Shown: positions 32,561 to 42,590, numbered from the stretch's first letter. The stretch is 64,000 bases of DNA from DASTPP01 sp035762175 (GCA_035762175.1 DASTPP010000279.1:3554-67553), one strand, 5' to 3'. A program made the numbers and translations. The notes: generated by a model not told the origin, from the sequence alone.

Positions 32561-35500
32561 TCAATACGAATACGTCCAGAACGCGTCGACCGCGGTCCGG
32601 CCCCGGTCGCCGGCCATGGTCTCGAGGGCCCAGCGGCGGCGGAAGCGCCACTCGAGGGCGACGAAGTTGCGGTCGGGGCTTTGGCCGGGCGGGGGCGTGC
32701 CGATGAGGTGCGAGACCTCGAGCGAGAGCGAGGGCGACAGCGGCACGACGACCTCGGGGCGGGGGTTGCCCTTGCTCGTGTCGAGGCGCGTCTGCACGTC
32801 GAGCTTGGTCATGCGGTAGAGGGCGTTGTTCAGGCCCTTGGCGGCGATGGCGCCGCCGGCGGAGACGGGCAGGCCGCCGGTGCCCGAGCCCTGGTTCCGG
32901 TTGCTCTGGAAGGCGGTGGCCGAGTCGGCGGTGCCGAAGACGAGCAGCGCGACGATCTCGTTGGGCGAGCGGGCGGGCTCCGAGCGCAGGGTCAGGCGGC
33001 CGGAGCCGACGGGGCCGGCGAAGTCGGCGAAGACCTTGGTGCCGTCGGGCGCGTCCCAGCTCGCGGTGGCGACGACGAAGGCGTCGGAGACGTCGCCGCC
33101 CGAGAGCGAGACGGTGCCGCTCTCGACGCGGAAGCGCCGGCCCTGCACCTCGAAGTAGCCGCCGGGGCGCAGCCGGATTTGCCCCTCGAGGCTCATCTCT
33201 TCGGCGACCTGCGCGACGACCTTGCCGCCGAGCCCGACGCGGACCTCGGTGCCGCGGACGATGAGCACCTCGCCGAGGTTGATGGTCACCTGCAGGGTGC
33301 TCGGGTCCGCGGAGAGCTCGCTGGGCGAGGGCTTGGCCTTCTCGGGCTTGGTGAGGTGCACGGGCGCGAAGTCGCCGTCGGGGCGCCGCGCGCCGATGCG
33401 CACGTCCGCGTGCGGCTCGAGGGTCTGCAGGTCGTTGGCGCTCGTCTCCGAGAGGCGCAGGTAGAGCGAGCGGACGTCGACCCCGAGCTCGGTGCGGCGC
33501 TGGGCCCGGTCGACGCGCGCGCGCAGGGCGATCTCGCCCGAGGTCTCGCCGAGCGCCTCGCCCTCGAAGGTCGCGGGCAGCGGCTCGCCGCGCGGCACGC
33601 GCAGCGTCGCCTCGATCGACGCGTCGCCGCCGGGGGTCACCCGGCCCGCGGCGGAGCCGTAAATGCGACCGGTGGCGCCGCGGGCGCTCAGGCCCTCGAC
33701 GCGGACGCGGCCGTCGCGCGCGAGCGTCGCGCGCCCCTCGATCTCGCGGTAGCCCTGGCCGAGCGGCACGACGTAGGCGCGGCCCTTGCGCAGGGCGAGG
33801 CGCGCCTCGCCCGTCGGCGCGCCGCCGTTCTTCGCCTCGAAGGACGCGTCGGCGTCGAGCACGCCGTCGACGTCGGCCACGGCGGCCGGGGCGAAGCCGC
33901 CGAGCAGGGCGACGCGCAGGGCGCGGGCGGTGGCGCGCACGCGCCAGCCGGCCATCAGGTCGGGCGCGGGCAGCAGCTCGCGGCCCCAGCGGGCGGGCAC
34001 CTCGGCCTCGATCGTCGCGCCGCCCTGCCGCTGGCGGATCCGCACGAGCGCGCGGGCCGCGCCGTTCTCGACGCCGGTCTCGAGCGAGGCGGAGTCGTAC
34101 GCGGCGTCGCCGAGGCGCAGGTTCTCGGCGACGAGCCAGCCGCGCGCGCGCGCGTCGCGGCGCAGGTTCTCGACGACGACCTCGCCCTTCAGGCGCCCGC
34201 CCCAGGGCCGCCCGTTGACCGGGGGCAGGGCCGAGAGGGGGGCGTCGTGGAAGCGCGCGGTCGCGCTGGCGACCCAGGGCGCCTCGGCGCCGCGGGCCGC
34301 CAGGTCGGCGGCGCTGACCTCGGCCGAGGCGGCGACGTCGGCGACGACGCGGCGGGCGGTGCGGGCGCGGGCGTCGAGGCGGGCGAGGCGGCCGTCGTAG
34401 CTCGAGGTGACGTCGAGCGCGAAGTGCTCGTTGCCCTCGGGCGGCTCGACGTCGGCCAGGCACGCCTTCAGGTCGAGCGCGGGCTTGCGCAGGCTGCCCG
34501 ACCACGAGGCGCGGAGCGAGACGCGCTCGTCGCCGCGGGCGTAGCGGGCGGCGAAGGGCACGTCGCGCACGCGGCGCTCGGGCACCTGCACCGACAGCTC
34601 GAAGGGCGAGTCGAGCGCGAGCTCGCGGGGCACCGGGCCGCCGCGCAAGAGCCGCTCGGGCACCTCGCCCGCGCCCTCGACCCGCGCGAGCGTGCCGCGC
34701 CGGTCGTAGAGCTCGACGCCGAGGTAGGCCCCGCGCTCGCGGGCGTCGAAGCGGGCGGTGGCGCGCGCGTCGACGCCCCGCAGCGTGCCTTCGGGCAGCT
34801 CGAGCGCGAGCTTCTCGGTCACGATCTCGGCCGACACGCTCGGCGGCCGCGCGGCGTCGTCGCGGCGCACCACCGCCGAGAGCGAGGCCCTGCCCTCGAG
34901 GGGGCGCACGGCGGCCCCCGCCGGGGCGAAGGCCCCGAACGCCTCGGCCAGGGGCACGCGCGCCACGAGCGACGCGGCGCCCGTCGCCCGCTCCCACGCG
35001 GCCGGCTCGAGGGCGCTGCCGGGGCCGAGCTCGACCTCCGCCTCGCGCACGACGAGGTCGCCGAGGTGCTTCGAGCTCGCGCGGGCCGACAGGCGCAGGG
35101 CGCGGCCTCGGCCGGCGAGGTCGAGCTCGCCGTCGAAGACGTCGACCTTCGGCACGTCGAGCTTGCGCCACGCGACGCGCGCCTCCCCGCGCAGCCCCCC
35201 GGGCCCGAACTCGGCGTCGACGTCGCACGAGACCTGCCCCATCACGACCGGCGAGGGCGTCACGAAGCGGGCGAGCGCGGCGAGATCGAGGTCGCGGCAG
35301 GTGGCGCGCAGGTCGGCCGAGCGGCCCGCGAGCCGCGCGTCGGCGCGCACCCGCGCTCGGCCCGCCTCGAGCGCGGCGCCTCGCACCTCGACCCGCCCGC
35401 CGCGCGCCTCGACCGACGCGGCCGAGAGCGCGGCCACCTGGCCCGAGGCGCGCACCAGCAGGCGCGGGGCCTCGACCGACACGCCCTCGCCGACGCGCAT

Positions 35501-37105
35501 CCGGGCGCTCGCCGCGAGCGAGTCGCCGATGCGGTAGCCCGAGACGGCCACGCCGGCGGCGCGCAGGTCGAGCCCGACCTCGGGCGCGGCGGCGGGGCCG
35601 CGCAGGTCCGCGTCGGCCGAGAGCGAGGCGACGCGCTGGGCGCCGCGGTCGACGCCGCGCGCCTCGACGTGCGCCTTGGCGTCGAGGGCCCCGCTCGCGC
35701 TCGAGAACGAGCCGCGCGCCTCGGCCCGCAGCGCGCCCGAGCGCAGCCCGAGCGCCGGGAAGCGCCCGAGCGCGTCGGCGACGAGCCGCGCGTCGCCGCG
35801 CACCGTCGTGCCCCCCCCCTCGCTCGCCACCTTCGCGTTCGCCTCGAGTCGCGCCCCCTCGGCCTCGAGCTTCGCCCGCGCGCCCAGCGCCTCGAGCGTG
35901 CCCTCGACGTCCGCCTCGAGCGCGGCGGCGGGCAGGCCGAAGCCGCCCCCGGTCGCGAGGTTCGCCCGGGCGCGCCCCCCGCCGCCCGGGGCGAACGACC
36001 AGCGGCCCTCGGCCGCGCCGTCGATCGCGATCGGGGGCGCCGCGAGCGCGAACGAGCGCGGCGAGAGGCGCTCGATCTCGACCCGCCCCTCGACCTCGGG
36101 CGGCCCCGCGAGCCCCGCCTTGCCCCGCGCCCGCACCGCCCCCTCGTCGACCGTCACCTCGACGTCGAACGCGACGGCGTCGCGCGGCCCTTCGGCCCGG
36201 GCGCGCACGCCGAGCTTGCCCGTGAGCGGCAGCTCGGGCGCGATCGCCACCCAGCGCTCGGGGTCGGACGCCGGCACCTCGGCCCGCGCCGCGACGAAGC
36301 CCGAGCGCTCGCTCCGCCCCTCGACCGTGAGGGGCAGCCCCCCGACGTCGCCCCGGAACGAGCCCCGCCCCTCCGGCTCGACGCCTTCGGCCCAGGCCAC
36401 CGCGCCCGCCAGATCGCCCTCGGCCCGCCCGGCCCGCGGCAGCCGCCGGCCGACGACGTGCACCGCCCGCAGATCGAGCTTGCCGGTCGAGCCGACGACG
36501 TCGAGCGAGGCGTCGAGCCCCGAGGCGTCGGCGTGGACGACGAACGAGGGCGAGGGCTCGCCCCGCGCGTAGATCGTGCCGACCCGCACCGACCCGATGA
36601 CGATGTGCGTCGGCTTGGGGGGCTTCTGGTCCGGCGGCGTCGGCTCGGTCGACTCGAAGGCGCGGCCGAGGCGCAGCTCGCCCGCCGCGTCGGCGCTGAG
36701 GTCGACGTAGACCTCGTCGGCCGTGACCCGGTCGAGCGGAATGAGCCGCTCGGCCTTGGTGAAGAGCGCCCCCTTCAAGAGCCCGATCGGGCTGATCGCC
36801 AGGGTCACGTTGCGCACCCGCAGGAGCACGCCGCGCTCGTCGGCGACGGTGAGGTTCAGGCCCCGGAGCCCGCGCAAGCCCAGCCGGTCGAGCCCGTCGA
36901 CCGCGACGACGCCCCGGAGCGAGGGGTCGAGCGCGCCGTTGATCTGCCCGACCAGCCAGCGGCGGCCGGCGGCCGTGTTGGCGACGACGAAGGCGCCGGC
37001 GAAGGCGAGCCCGACGACGGCCGCGATCAGGCCGGCGACGATCTTCAGCCCGAGGCGCAGGGCCCTGCGCCCGCGGCCCGGCTTCTTCTGGGAAGGGGGG
37101 GTCAT
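32561..37105 (-). CDS. tamB: TamB-type translocation and assembly module protein
   Basis: 1514 residues from ATG 37105, one base after the stop of the Omp85 gene. One N-terminal membrane anchor (RLGLKIVAGLIAAVVGLAFA region) with an AsmA-like start (RRWLVGQINGAL), then some 1,300 residues of repetitive beta strands typical of the bridge-like TamB/AsmA superfamily, and a C-terminal DUF490 domain (SPNEIVALLVFGTADSATAF, LNNALYRMTKLDVQTRLDTS). TamB spans the periplasm and works with TamA in outer-membrane protein or phospholipid delivery. The tight pairing with an upstream TamA/BamA-like gene supports the call. Confidence 0.92.
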   Translation of the reverse strand: MTPPSQKKPGRGRRALRLGLKIVAGLIAAVVGLAFAGAFVVANTAAGRRWLVGQINGALDPSLRGVVAVDGLDRLGLRGLRGLNLTVADERGVLLRVRNVTLAISPIGLLKGALFTKAERLIPLDRVTADEVYVDLSADAAGELRLGRAFESTEPTPPDQKPPKPTHIVIGSVRVGTIYARGEPSPSFVVHADASGLDASLDVVGSTGKLDLRAVHVVGRRLPRAGRAEGDLAGAVAWAEGVEPEGRGSFRGDVGGLPLTVEGRSERSGFVAARAEVPASDPERWVAIAPELPLTGKLGVRARAEGPRDAVAFDVEVTVDEGAVRARGKAGLAGPPEVEGRVEIERLSPRSFALAAPPIAIDGAAEGRWSFAPGGGGRARANLATGGGFGLPAAALEADVEGTLEALGARAKLEAEGARLEANAKVASEGGGTTVRGDARLVADALGRFPALGLRSGALRAEARGSFSSASGALDAKAHVEARGVDRGAQRVASLSADADLRGPAAAPEVGLDLRAAGVAVSGYRIGDSLAASARMRVGEGVSVEAPRLLVRASGQVAALSAASVEARGGRVEVRGAALEAGRARVRADARLAGRSADLRATCRDLDLAALARFVTPSPVVMGQVSCDVDAEFGPGGLRGEARVAWRKLDVPKVDVFDGELDLAGRGRALRLSARASSKHLGDLVVREAEVELGPGSALEPAAWERATGAASLVARVPLAEAFGAFAPAGAAVRPLEGRASLSAVVRRDDAARPPSVSAEIVTEKLALELPEGTLRGVDARATARFDARERGAYLGVELYDRRGTLARVEGAGEVPERLLRGGPVPRELALDSPFELSVQVPERRVRDVPFAARYARGDERVSLRASWSGSLRKPALDLKACLADVEPPEGNEHFALDVTSSYDGRLARLDARARTARRVVADVAASAEVSAADLAARGAEAPWVASATARFHDAPLSALPPVNGRPWGGRLKGEVVVENLRRDARARGWLVAENLRLGDAAYDSASLETGVENGAARALVRIRQRQGGATIEAEVPARWGRELLPAPDLMAGWRVRATARALRVALLGGFAPAAVADVDGVLDADASFEAKNGGAPTGEARLALRKGRAYVVPLGQGYREIEGRATLARDGRVRVEGLSARGATGRIYGSAAGRVTPGGDASIEATLRVPRGEPLPATFEGEALGETSGEIALRARVDRAQRRTELGVDVRSLYLRLSETSANDLQTLEPHADVRIGARRPDGDFAPVHLTKPEKAKPSPSELSADPSTLQVTINLGEVLIVRGTEVRVGLGGKVVAQVAEEMSLEGQIRLRPGGYFEVQGRRFRVESGTVSLSGGDVSDAFVVATASWDAPDGTKVFADFAGPVGSGRLTLRSEPARSPNEIVALLVFGTADSATAFQSNRNQGSGTGGLPVSAGGAIAAKGLNNALYRMTKLDVQTRLDTSKGNPRPEVVVPLSPSLSLEVSHLIGTPPPGQSPDRNFVALEWRFRRRWALETMAGDRGRTAVDAFWTYSY

Positions 37106-37106
37106 G

Positions 37107-39287
37107 TCAAAAAGCCTCACCGATGCCGACCTGCAGCGCGATCGGCAGCCCGAGCAGCGTCGGCGGTTCGCGCTCGTCGCGCCGGTCCGAGCCGCCGAGC
37201 GTCTGCAGGCCCGGCAGGCGGTAGGCGACGTCGAGGCGCACCGGGCCGACCGGCGTGTCGTAGCGGCCGCCGAGGCCGCACGAGAGGTGCGGGCGGTCGA
37301 AGCGCAGCGAGAAGCGCTGCAGGCTCACGTCGCTCGCGTCGCAGAAGAGCACCGCGGCGAGGGGGCCGCTGAGGTACGCGCGCCCCTCGACCGTGAGCTC
37401 CCACAGGCTCAGGCCCCCGATCGGCACCAGGCACCGCTCGTCGTAGGCCCGGCCGACGCCGGCGGAGCTCACGTCGCAGTCGTTGGCGATCTGCGAGGTG
37501 CTCGCCTGGGGGTTAAAAAACGGGATCGACCCGTGCGGGCCGACCCCGCGCAGCGGGTAGCCGCGGTTCGAGTTCGGGCCGCCCGAGAAGAAGCCCCGGA
37601 AGAAGAGCAGCTGCGCGTCGAGCGGCGAGGGCGCGAGCACGCCCGTGCCGCCGTCGCGCGGGATGTCCTTCGCGTAGTTGAAGGGCGAGACGAAGCCCGC
37701 GTTCGCCCGCGTCGCCAGGACGAAGCGGCGCCCGCGCCCCACGGGCACGTAGGCGCGCGCCTCGGGCTGCACCCGCACGTCGCGCGCGTCGCCCCCCGCC
37801 CCCGCCGCCTGCAGCACCGTCGACAGGTAGAAGCCGCGCTTGGTCCGCAGGATGTCGTCGCGCCCGTCGTAGCGCAGCGTCAGCTCGGGGTACGAGACGA
37901 TGATGTCGGTCAGGCGCTCGTCGATCGCGCCCCGGTAGGCGAAGGGCCGCGCGAACTGCGCCCCGTGCCCGACCCCCGCCCAGAACCGCTTGAAGAAGGG
38001 CCGCTCGACGCCGGCCATCGCCCGCAGCTCGAAGTACCCCAGGATGGGCTCGCCGGGGATGGACTCTTGCCGCAAGATGACCGGGTAGGTGTTGGCCTCC
38101 AGGCGCGCCTTGGCCCCCGTGCGCGCCTCGAAGAAGCCGGGCTGGCGCAGCTCGACCCGCGCCTGCTCGGCGGGCAAGAAGGCGTTCGGCGCCTCGAGGC
38201 CCGGCACGCGCGTCGGGTAGAGCACGAGCGCGGGCTGCAGCTCGACGCGGAAGTTGCGCAGCCCGCCGAAGAAGTTCCGGTGCTCCCAGCGCCCGAGCGC
38301 GTGCACCTCGGCCCGCAGGCTGTCGAGCTCGGCGCCGCCGCCGAGCCGCACCGTGCGCAGCCGCGCCCGCGACACCTTCACCACCAGCGGCAGGTCGACC
38401 GAGCGCGCCCCCTCGGGCGCCCGCTCGAGGCCCGGGCGCACGTCGACGTCGCTGAAGACCCCGAGCTCGATGAGCGCCTGGCGCCCTTCGTCGATCGCGT
38501 CCTCCGAGTAGACCGAGCCGGGCCGCACGTTGAAGAGGGTGCGCAGCTTCTCTTCGGGCAGGTCGCCGTGCCCCTCGAAGCGCACCCCGGTGACGCGCGC
38601 CGGGGGCCCCGGCGCCGTCTGGAACGTCACGTCCACCCGCTGCGCGACCACGTCGACCGCCGCGTCCTTCTCGACCCGGGCGAGCGCGTACGAGTGGTTC
38701 TTCAGCGACCACTCGAGCACCCCCGCCGCCCGGTTGAACGCGTCCTCGTCGAAGGCCTCGCCCTCCTTGACCTCGCGCCGCACCGCGCGCCGCACCGCCG
38801 CGGCCGCCGCCGGCGAGAGCGCCTCGAGGCCCTCGACGTGCACCGCGCGCACGAGGAAGGCCGGGCCCTCGTCGACCTCGATCGAGACCCGCACGCTCCG
38901 CTCGCCCGTCCGCTCGACGCGCGCGGCCCGCACCTTCGCCGCGTAGTGCCCGCGCGCCCGGTAGTAGCGCTCGAGCCGCTCGAGGTCGCGCGCGAGCACG
39001 CGCTCGTCGTAGACCTCGTAGTCGTAGACCACGCCCTGGAAGAGCCCGAGAAAGCGCGGGCTCGGCGCGGTCGCGATCTTCTCGGCCGCGTCGTCCGGGT
39101 CGACGTCGTCGCCGCCCTCGACCGTCACCTCGTCGACCGCGCTCTTGCCCGGCGGCAGCTTCGCGCACCCGGCGAGGGCCGCGAGCGCCAGCGCCGCGAG
39201 CGCCAGCACCGCCCCGAAGAAAGAGCGCGCGATGGCGACCGCGGGCGCCCCGCGCGATCGCCGCCGACCGGACGTCGCGTATACCAT
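37107..39287 (-). CDS. TamA/BamA-type Omp85 outer-membrane protein with lipobox
   Basis: 726 residues from ATG 39287 (GAGG upstream). POTRA-like units occupy about residues 45-380 (VDEVTVEGGDDVDPDDAAEK, VRAVHVEGLEALSPAAAAAV, VTGVRFEGHGDLPEEKLRTL). The barrel half carries FFFRGFFSGGPNSNRGYPLR, the RGF and N.RGY-type motifs of Omp85 proteins, and ends in GIGEAF with an aromatic last residue. Paired with tamB, it is best called TamA-like. Oddity: the signal ends LAALAGCAK, a lipobox, so the periplasmic domain may be lipid-anchored as well as inserted as a barrel. Confidence 0.85.
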   Translation of the reverse strand: MVYATSGRRRSRGAPAVAIARSFFGAVLALAALALAALAGCAKLPPGKSAVDEVTVEGGDDVDPDDAAEKIATAPSPRFLGLFQGVVYDYEVYDERVLARDLERLERYYRARGHYAAKVRAARVERTGERSVRVSIEVDEGPAFLVRAVHVEGLEALSPAAAAAVRRAVRREVKEGEAFDEDAFNRAAGVLEWSLKNHSYALARVEKDAAVDVVAQRVDVTFQTAPGPPARVTGVRFEGHGDLPEEKLRTLFNVRPGSVYSEDAIDEGRQALIELGVFSDVDVRPGLERAPEGARSVDLPLVVKVSRARLRTVRLGGGAELDSLRAEVHALGRWEHRNFFGGLRNFRVELQPALVLYPTRVPGLEAPNAFLPAEQARVELRQPGFFEARTGAKARLEANTYPVILRQESIPGEPILGYFELRAMAGVERPFFKRFWAGVGHGAQFARPFAYRGAIDERLTDIIVSYPELTLRYDGRDDILRTKRGFYLSTVLQAAGAGGDARDVRVQPEARAYVPVGRGRRFVLATRANAGFVSPFNYAKDIPRDGGTGVLAPSPLDAQLLFFRGFFSGGPNSNRGYPLRGVGPHGSIPFFNPQASTSQIANDCDVSSAGVGRAYDERCLVPIGGLSLWELTVEGRAYLSGPLAAVLFCDASDVSLQRFSLRFDRPHLSCGLGGRYDTPVGPVRLDVAYRLPGLQTLGGSDRRDEREPPTLLGLPIALQVGIGEAF

Positions 39288-39310
39288 CGAGCCTCGGACG
39301 GGCGCTGCAG

Positions 39311-39326
39311 TGCACGGGCTGTGCCT
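39311..39326 (-). promoter_or_regulatory. Weak -24/-12-like element before the Omp85 gene
   Basis: Minus strand: AGGCACA-GCCC-GTGCA. GG and GC are correctly spaced but other consensus bases differ. The predicted start near 39300 would leave a 13-base leader, similar to those predicted for the NDH-2 and Ser/Thr-kinase genes. Confidence 0.3.
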
Positions 39327-39483
39327 CTGCTTCGCGAGCGCCGGCCCTCGGCCGCCGCCGCGCCCGCGCCGCTCGGCCCGCGCGGCGCCCTTGTGGCACA
39401 ATTCACCGACCTGTTACCGCCTGCCTCAACCGCGAGCGAGACTGGCCCCTGCGCCGGCCTCGGCCTATGGTAGCATCGAGCGC

Positions 39484-39885
39484 ATGGCCGAATCAGCTGC
39501 GGAGACAGGCGGCACGCGGCAAGCCCCGCGCGTTCTCGTCGTCGACGACGACGCCGACAGCGCCGAGTTGCTCGCCCTCTTTTTGAGCAAGAAGGGCTAC
39601 GAGGTCACGACGGCCAGCCTGCTCGGCGACGCGCGCTCGATGCTCGAGCAGGGCGGCTTCGACGCGCTGCTGACCGACGTGCGGCTGCCCGACGGCGTCG
39701 GCGAAGAGCTGCTCGCGCGGCCCGGCCGCGGGTCGCTGCGCGCCGCCTTCATCGTCAGCGGGCTCTGCGGCGACGCCGACATCGCCCGCTGGCGCGCGCT
39801 CGGCTTCGACGGGCACTTCCTCAAGCCCCTCTCGCTCGACCGCCTCGCCAAGGCCATGGCCGAGCGCCTCTCGGCCGCGCGCTAG
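39484..39885 (+). CDS. Stand-alone response-regulator receiver protein
   Basis: 133 residues from ATG 39484. A CheY-like receiver: RVLVVDDDADSAELLALFLS (acidic pocket Asp21-Asp23), phospho-acceptor Asp65 in LLTDVRLPDG, a Ser in IVSGLCG where Thr/Ser is conserved, and the conserved Lys in HFLKPLSLDRL. No output domain, so it acts by protein contact or as a phosphate relay. Divergent from the Omp85/tamB operon and convergent with the Ser/Thr kinase gene; its partner kinase is not nearby. Confidence 0.9.
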   Translation: MAESAAETGGTRQAPRVLVVDDDADSAELLALFLSKKGYEVTTASLLGDARSMLEQGGFDALLTDVRLPDGVGEELLARPGRGSLRAAFIVSGLCGDADIARWRALGFDGHFLKPLSLDRLAKAMAERLSAAR

Positions 39886-39987
39886 GCTCTGTCGGGCGAA
39901 GGCGGACCGAGCCGAGGGCCCGCCCGCGCTCGGAAAGCGCGGCCAACGGCTCGCCCGGCGCCGGCCGCGCGGGCCCCGCCCCCCCGC

Positions 39988-41502
39988 TCAGAGCCGCTCG
40001 TTCAACCAGTTCAGGTTGCTCGACGTGTCGCGGCGCTCGCCCGGGCGGCGGTGGTCGAGCTCTTCGCCCGTCTTCTCCTTGCGCGGGTGCGCCGCATCTT
40101 TACCCGCCCCCGCCTTGGCCTGCCCGCTCGAGGCGACGACCGCCCCGCTCTCGGACTTGACGGCCGCCTCGAGCGCCGAGAGCGACGCGCCGACGCCGCG
40201 CAGCTCGGACCCGGCCCGCGCGGGCTCGTCCGCCCCCGCCGCCGGCTTCTTCGTCATCGCCGCCCGCGGCCCCCCCGCGCGCGGCTGGGCCTGGGGCTTC
40301 GGCGCCGACGGGGCCGCCGCCACCGCCGGCTGGCCCTCGGGCGCCGGCGGCGCCGGCTCGGCCACCGCCTGCGGGCGGTCGTCGGCGCGCACCTCGGGCG
40401 TCGCCGCCTGCACCGTCACGCTCGGCGGAGGCTGCCCCTCGCCGCTCGCCACCTCGGCGCCGCGGCGGCTCGCCGCCGTCGCCAGGCCGAAGCCGAGCGC
40501 CCCGATGGCGAAGGAGACCGCCATCGCCACCGTCGAGCGCGTCCGGCGCGCCGACAGCGCCGGGCCCGACGCCAGGCTCGAGGTCGTCACGCCGCCCGTC
40601 AGCGTCGCGTTCAGGTTGACCGAGTCGGGCGGGGCCTCGGCCCCCCCCTCGTCGCACGCCGCCTCGAACGCCTCGGCCATCGCCTGCGCGCTCTCGAAGG
40701 GCTCGGTGTTCGGCGCCCGGAAGGCGCGCGCGAACCACGCGTCGAGCGCCCGCGGCAGCTCGGGCCGGAACTTGCGCACCGGCACGAAGCGCCGGCGGTC
40801 GAGCGCCACGCAGAGCGCCCCGAAGGTCTTGCCCTCGAAGGGCACGCGCCCCGAGAGGCACTCGTAGGCCACCACCGCCATCGCCCAGAGGTCGGACCGG
40901 TGGTCGACCGCCGCGCCGAAGGCCTGCTCGGGGCTCATGTAGAACGGCGTGCCCACCGTCGTGCCGGTCTGCGTGAGCTTGCCGTCCGTCGAGACGCCCC
41001 CGCTCTTGACCGCCGCCACGCCGAAGTCGACCAGCGTGATGCGCGGCACGTCGTTCTCGAAGCGCACCAGAATGTTCGACGGCTTGACGTCGCGGTGCAC
41101 CACGCCATCACTGTGCAGCCCCGCGAGCGTCTCGCCGAGCTGTGCCATCAGCGAGCGCACGAAGGGCAGGTCGAGCGTGCCGCGCTGCGAGAGCATCGTC
41201 TCGAGCTCGACCCCCTCGACGCAGCGCAGAACGAGGTAGGGCCGCCCGTTGTCGTCGCCCATCTCGTAGACCTGCGGCACCCCCGGCGCCTTCACCTTCG
41301 CCAGGGTCTCGCCCTCGCGAATGAAGCGGAGCCGCATCTCGGCGTCGTCGGCGTACGACGCGTGCAGGATCTTCACCGCCACCGAGACGCCCGAAGCAAG
41401 GTAACGACCGCGCCAGACGCTCGCCATGGCCCCCTGACCGAGCAGCTCTTCGAGCTCGATGCGCCCGGCCACGGTATCTCCGCTTTGCATTCCGGCTGTC
41501 AT
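39988..41502 (-). CDS. Eukaryote-type Ser/Thr protein kinase with one membrane segment
   Basis: 504 residues from ATG 41502 (GGAAG upstream). Complete Hanks kinase domain: glycine loop GQGAMASV (22-29), ATP Lys44 in VAVKIL, catalytic loop VVHRDVKPSNIL, metal site LVDFGVAAV, activation segment GTTVGTPFYMSPEQAFG. After it one transmembrane helix (VAMAVSFAIGALGFGLATAA) and a Pro/Ala-rich then charged extracytoplasmic tail ending SSNLNWLNERL. All catalytic residues are present, so it should be active. Targets are not identifiable. A good -24/-12 promoter lies 15 bases upstream of the start. Confidence 0.95.
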   Translation of the reverse strand: MTAGMQSGDTVAGRIELEELLGQGAMASVWRGRYLASGVSVAVKILHASYADDAEMRLRFIREGETLAKVKAPGVPQVYEMGDDNGRPYLVLRCVEGVELETMLSQRGTLDLPFVRSLMAQLGETLAGLHSDGVVHRDVKPSNILVRFENDVPRITLVDFGVAAVKSGGVSTDGKLTQTGTTVGTPFYMSPEQAFGAAVDHRSDLWAMAVVAYECLSGRVPFEGKTFGALCVALDRRRFVPVRKFRPELPRALDAWFARAFRAPNTEPFESAQAMAEAFEAACDEGGAEAPPDSVNLNATLTGGVTTSSLASGPALSARRTRSTVAMAVSFAIGALGFGLATAASRRGAEVASGEGQPPPSVTVQAATPEVRADDRPQAVAEPAPPAPEGQPAVAAAPSAPKPQAQPRAGGPRAAMTKKPAAGADEPARAGSELRGVGASLSALEAAVKSESGAVVASSGQAKAGAGKDAAHPRKEKTGEELDHRRPGERRDTSSNLNWLNERL

Positions 41503-41527
41503 GTCTTCCACCACGGGCCCAGGTTCA

Positions 41528-41543
41528 AGCAAGGGGTATGCCC
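41528..41543 (-). promoter_or_regulatory. -24/-12 (sigma-54)-like promoter before the Ser/Thr kinase
   Basis: Minus strand: GGGCATA-CCCC-TTGCT, with a perfect -12 box and the required GG. Predicted transcript start near 41517, giving a leader of about 15 bases that still contains GTGGAAG. Confidence 0.5.
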
Positions 41544-42071
41544 CCCCCGCACGCCGAGTTTTCGGCAAGTTCCGCGGCCCACCGCCGCCCCGAACGTGGC
41601 ATTGCGCCCCGCCTCACAGATCAGAACGCTCAACCTGCCCCACCACGGCCGAGCTCCAGCGCCTCGAGCGCGTTCTGCCCCGCGCTCCGCCCCGAAACCA
41701 CCCGAGCGCTCCCCGCCGACCGCCCCTTCGCCCCCGCGCTCGGCGCCCCGTCCGGCCCGCAGCCGCGCCTTCTTGAACCACCGCCGGCGGAAGGTTGCAA
41801 GACGCAACCATTTGCCCTCTTCGCCCCTGACGCGGCGTTTTCAGCCGCGAGCGTCGACGGGCTCTGCCTTCGAGCGCGTCCGCGCTTGCGCGCCGGCCGG
41901 CGGGGCCGTACCCAGCCGCTCGCGCCCGGCGCCGCGCCTGTCGCCCCGTCAGCAGGGCGTGTCGACGGCCCGACGCACCCCGCCAGACCCCCGCCCGCCG
42001 GGGCTCGCCGCGGCCCCCCCCACGCCCCCCGGGGCTCGCCGCGGCCCCCCACGCCCGCCGGGGCGGACCGC
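41544..42071. other. Non-coding gap with short GC-rich direct repeats
   Basis: No convincing gene. Units built on GGGGCTCGCCGCGGCCCCCC are repeated at about 41999-42062. Reading frames across the gap are low-complexity Pro/Arg/Ala. Confidence 0.5.
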
Positions 42072-42590
42072 TCAGTTCGACTGCAGCGACGTCTGCTCGG
42101 CCCCGTTCGCCCGGAGCGCCGCCTCGATCGTCGAGGCCTCGGCCGGCGTGTGGGCGCGCACGACCATCATGACGCCGCCCTTGCGCACCCCGGCCTCGAA
42201 GACGGTGGCGTGCTCTTCGGGCACGCCGGCGCCGACGAGCGCGCCGACCATGGTGCCGGCGAGGCCGCCCGCGCCCGCGCCGGCGAGGGCGGCCGCGATC
42301 GGGCCGGCGATGACGACGCCGAGCCCGGGCACCACCAGGTTCGAGCCGATGGCGACGATGGCGCCGATGGTGGCGCCCGCGACGCCGCCGATGGCGCCGC
42401 CGACGCCCGCCCCCTCGGCCGCCTTCGACACGCTCGTCGTCTCGAAGTCTTCGCCGAGGGCCCGGTGCGTGTGTTCCGACACGATGACGCTTACGTCGCC
42501 GCCCGCGACGCCGTTGGCGCGGAGCGCCTTCAGGCCCCCGTCGGCCTTGGCGGGCGAATCGAAGAGGGCGCGGACCAAGATGTCGTTCAT
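42072..42590 (-). CDS. Glycine-zipper stress protein (general stress YflT-like), paralogue A
   Basis: 172 residues, ATG 42590 with GGAGG upstream. An N-terminal ferredoxin-like half (LVRALFDSPAKADGGLKALR, DVSVIVSEHT) and a C-terminal half (VMMVVRAHTPAEASTIEAAL) flank a central glycine-zipper hairpin (GAGVGGAIGGVAGATIGAIV, GAGAGGLAGTMVGALVGAGV) able to insert in a membrane. Proteins of this layout are usually labelled general stress or YflT-like and have no known reaction. Same architecture as the next gene, so an old tandem duplication. Confidence 0.8.
   Translation of the reverse strand: MNDILVRALFDSPAKADGGLKALRANGVAGGDVSVIVSEHTHRALGEDFETTSVSKAAEGAGVGGAIGGVAGATIGAIVAIGSNLVVPGLGVVIAGPIAAALAGAGAGGLAGTMVGALVGAGVPEEHATVFEAGVRKGGVMMVVRAHTPAEASTIEAALRANGAEQTSLQSN

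Noticed and set aside
32351..37372. Long plus-strand frame opposite tamB
   Set aside because: Antisense shadow with Arg/Glu/Val-rich repeats and no start context.
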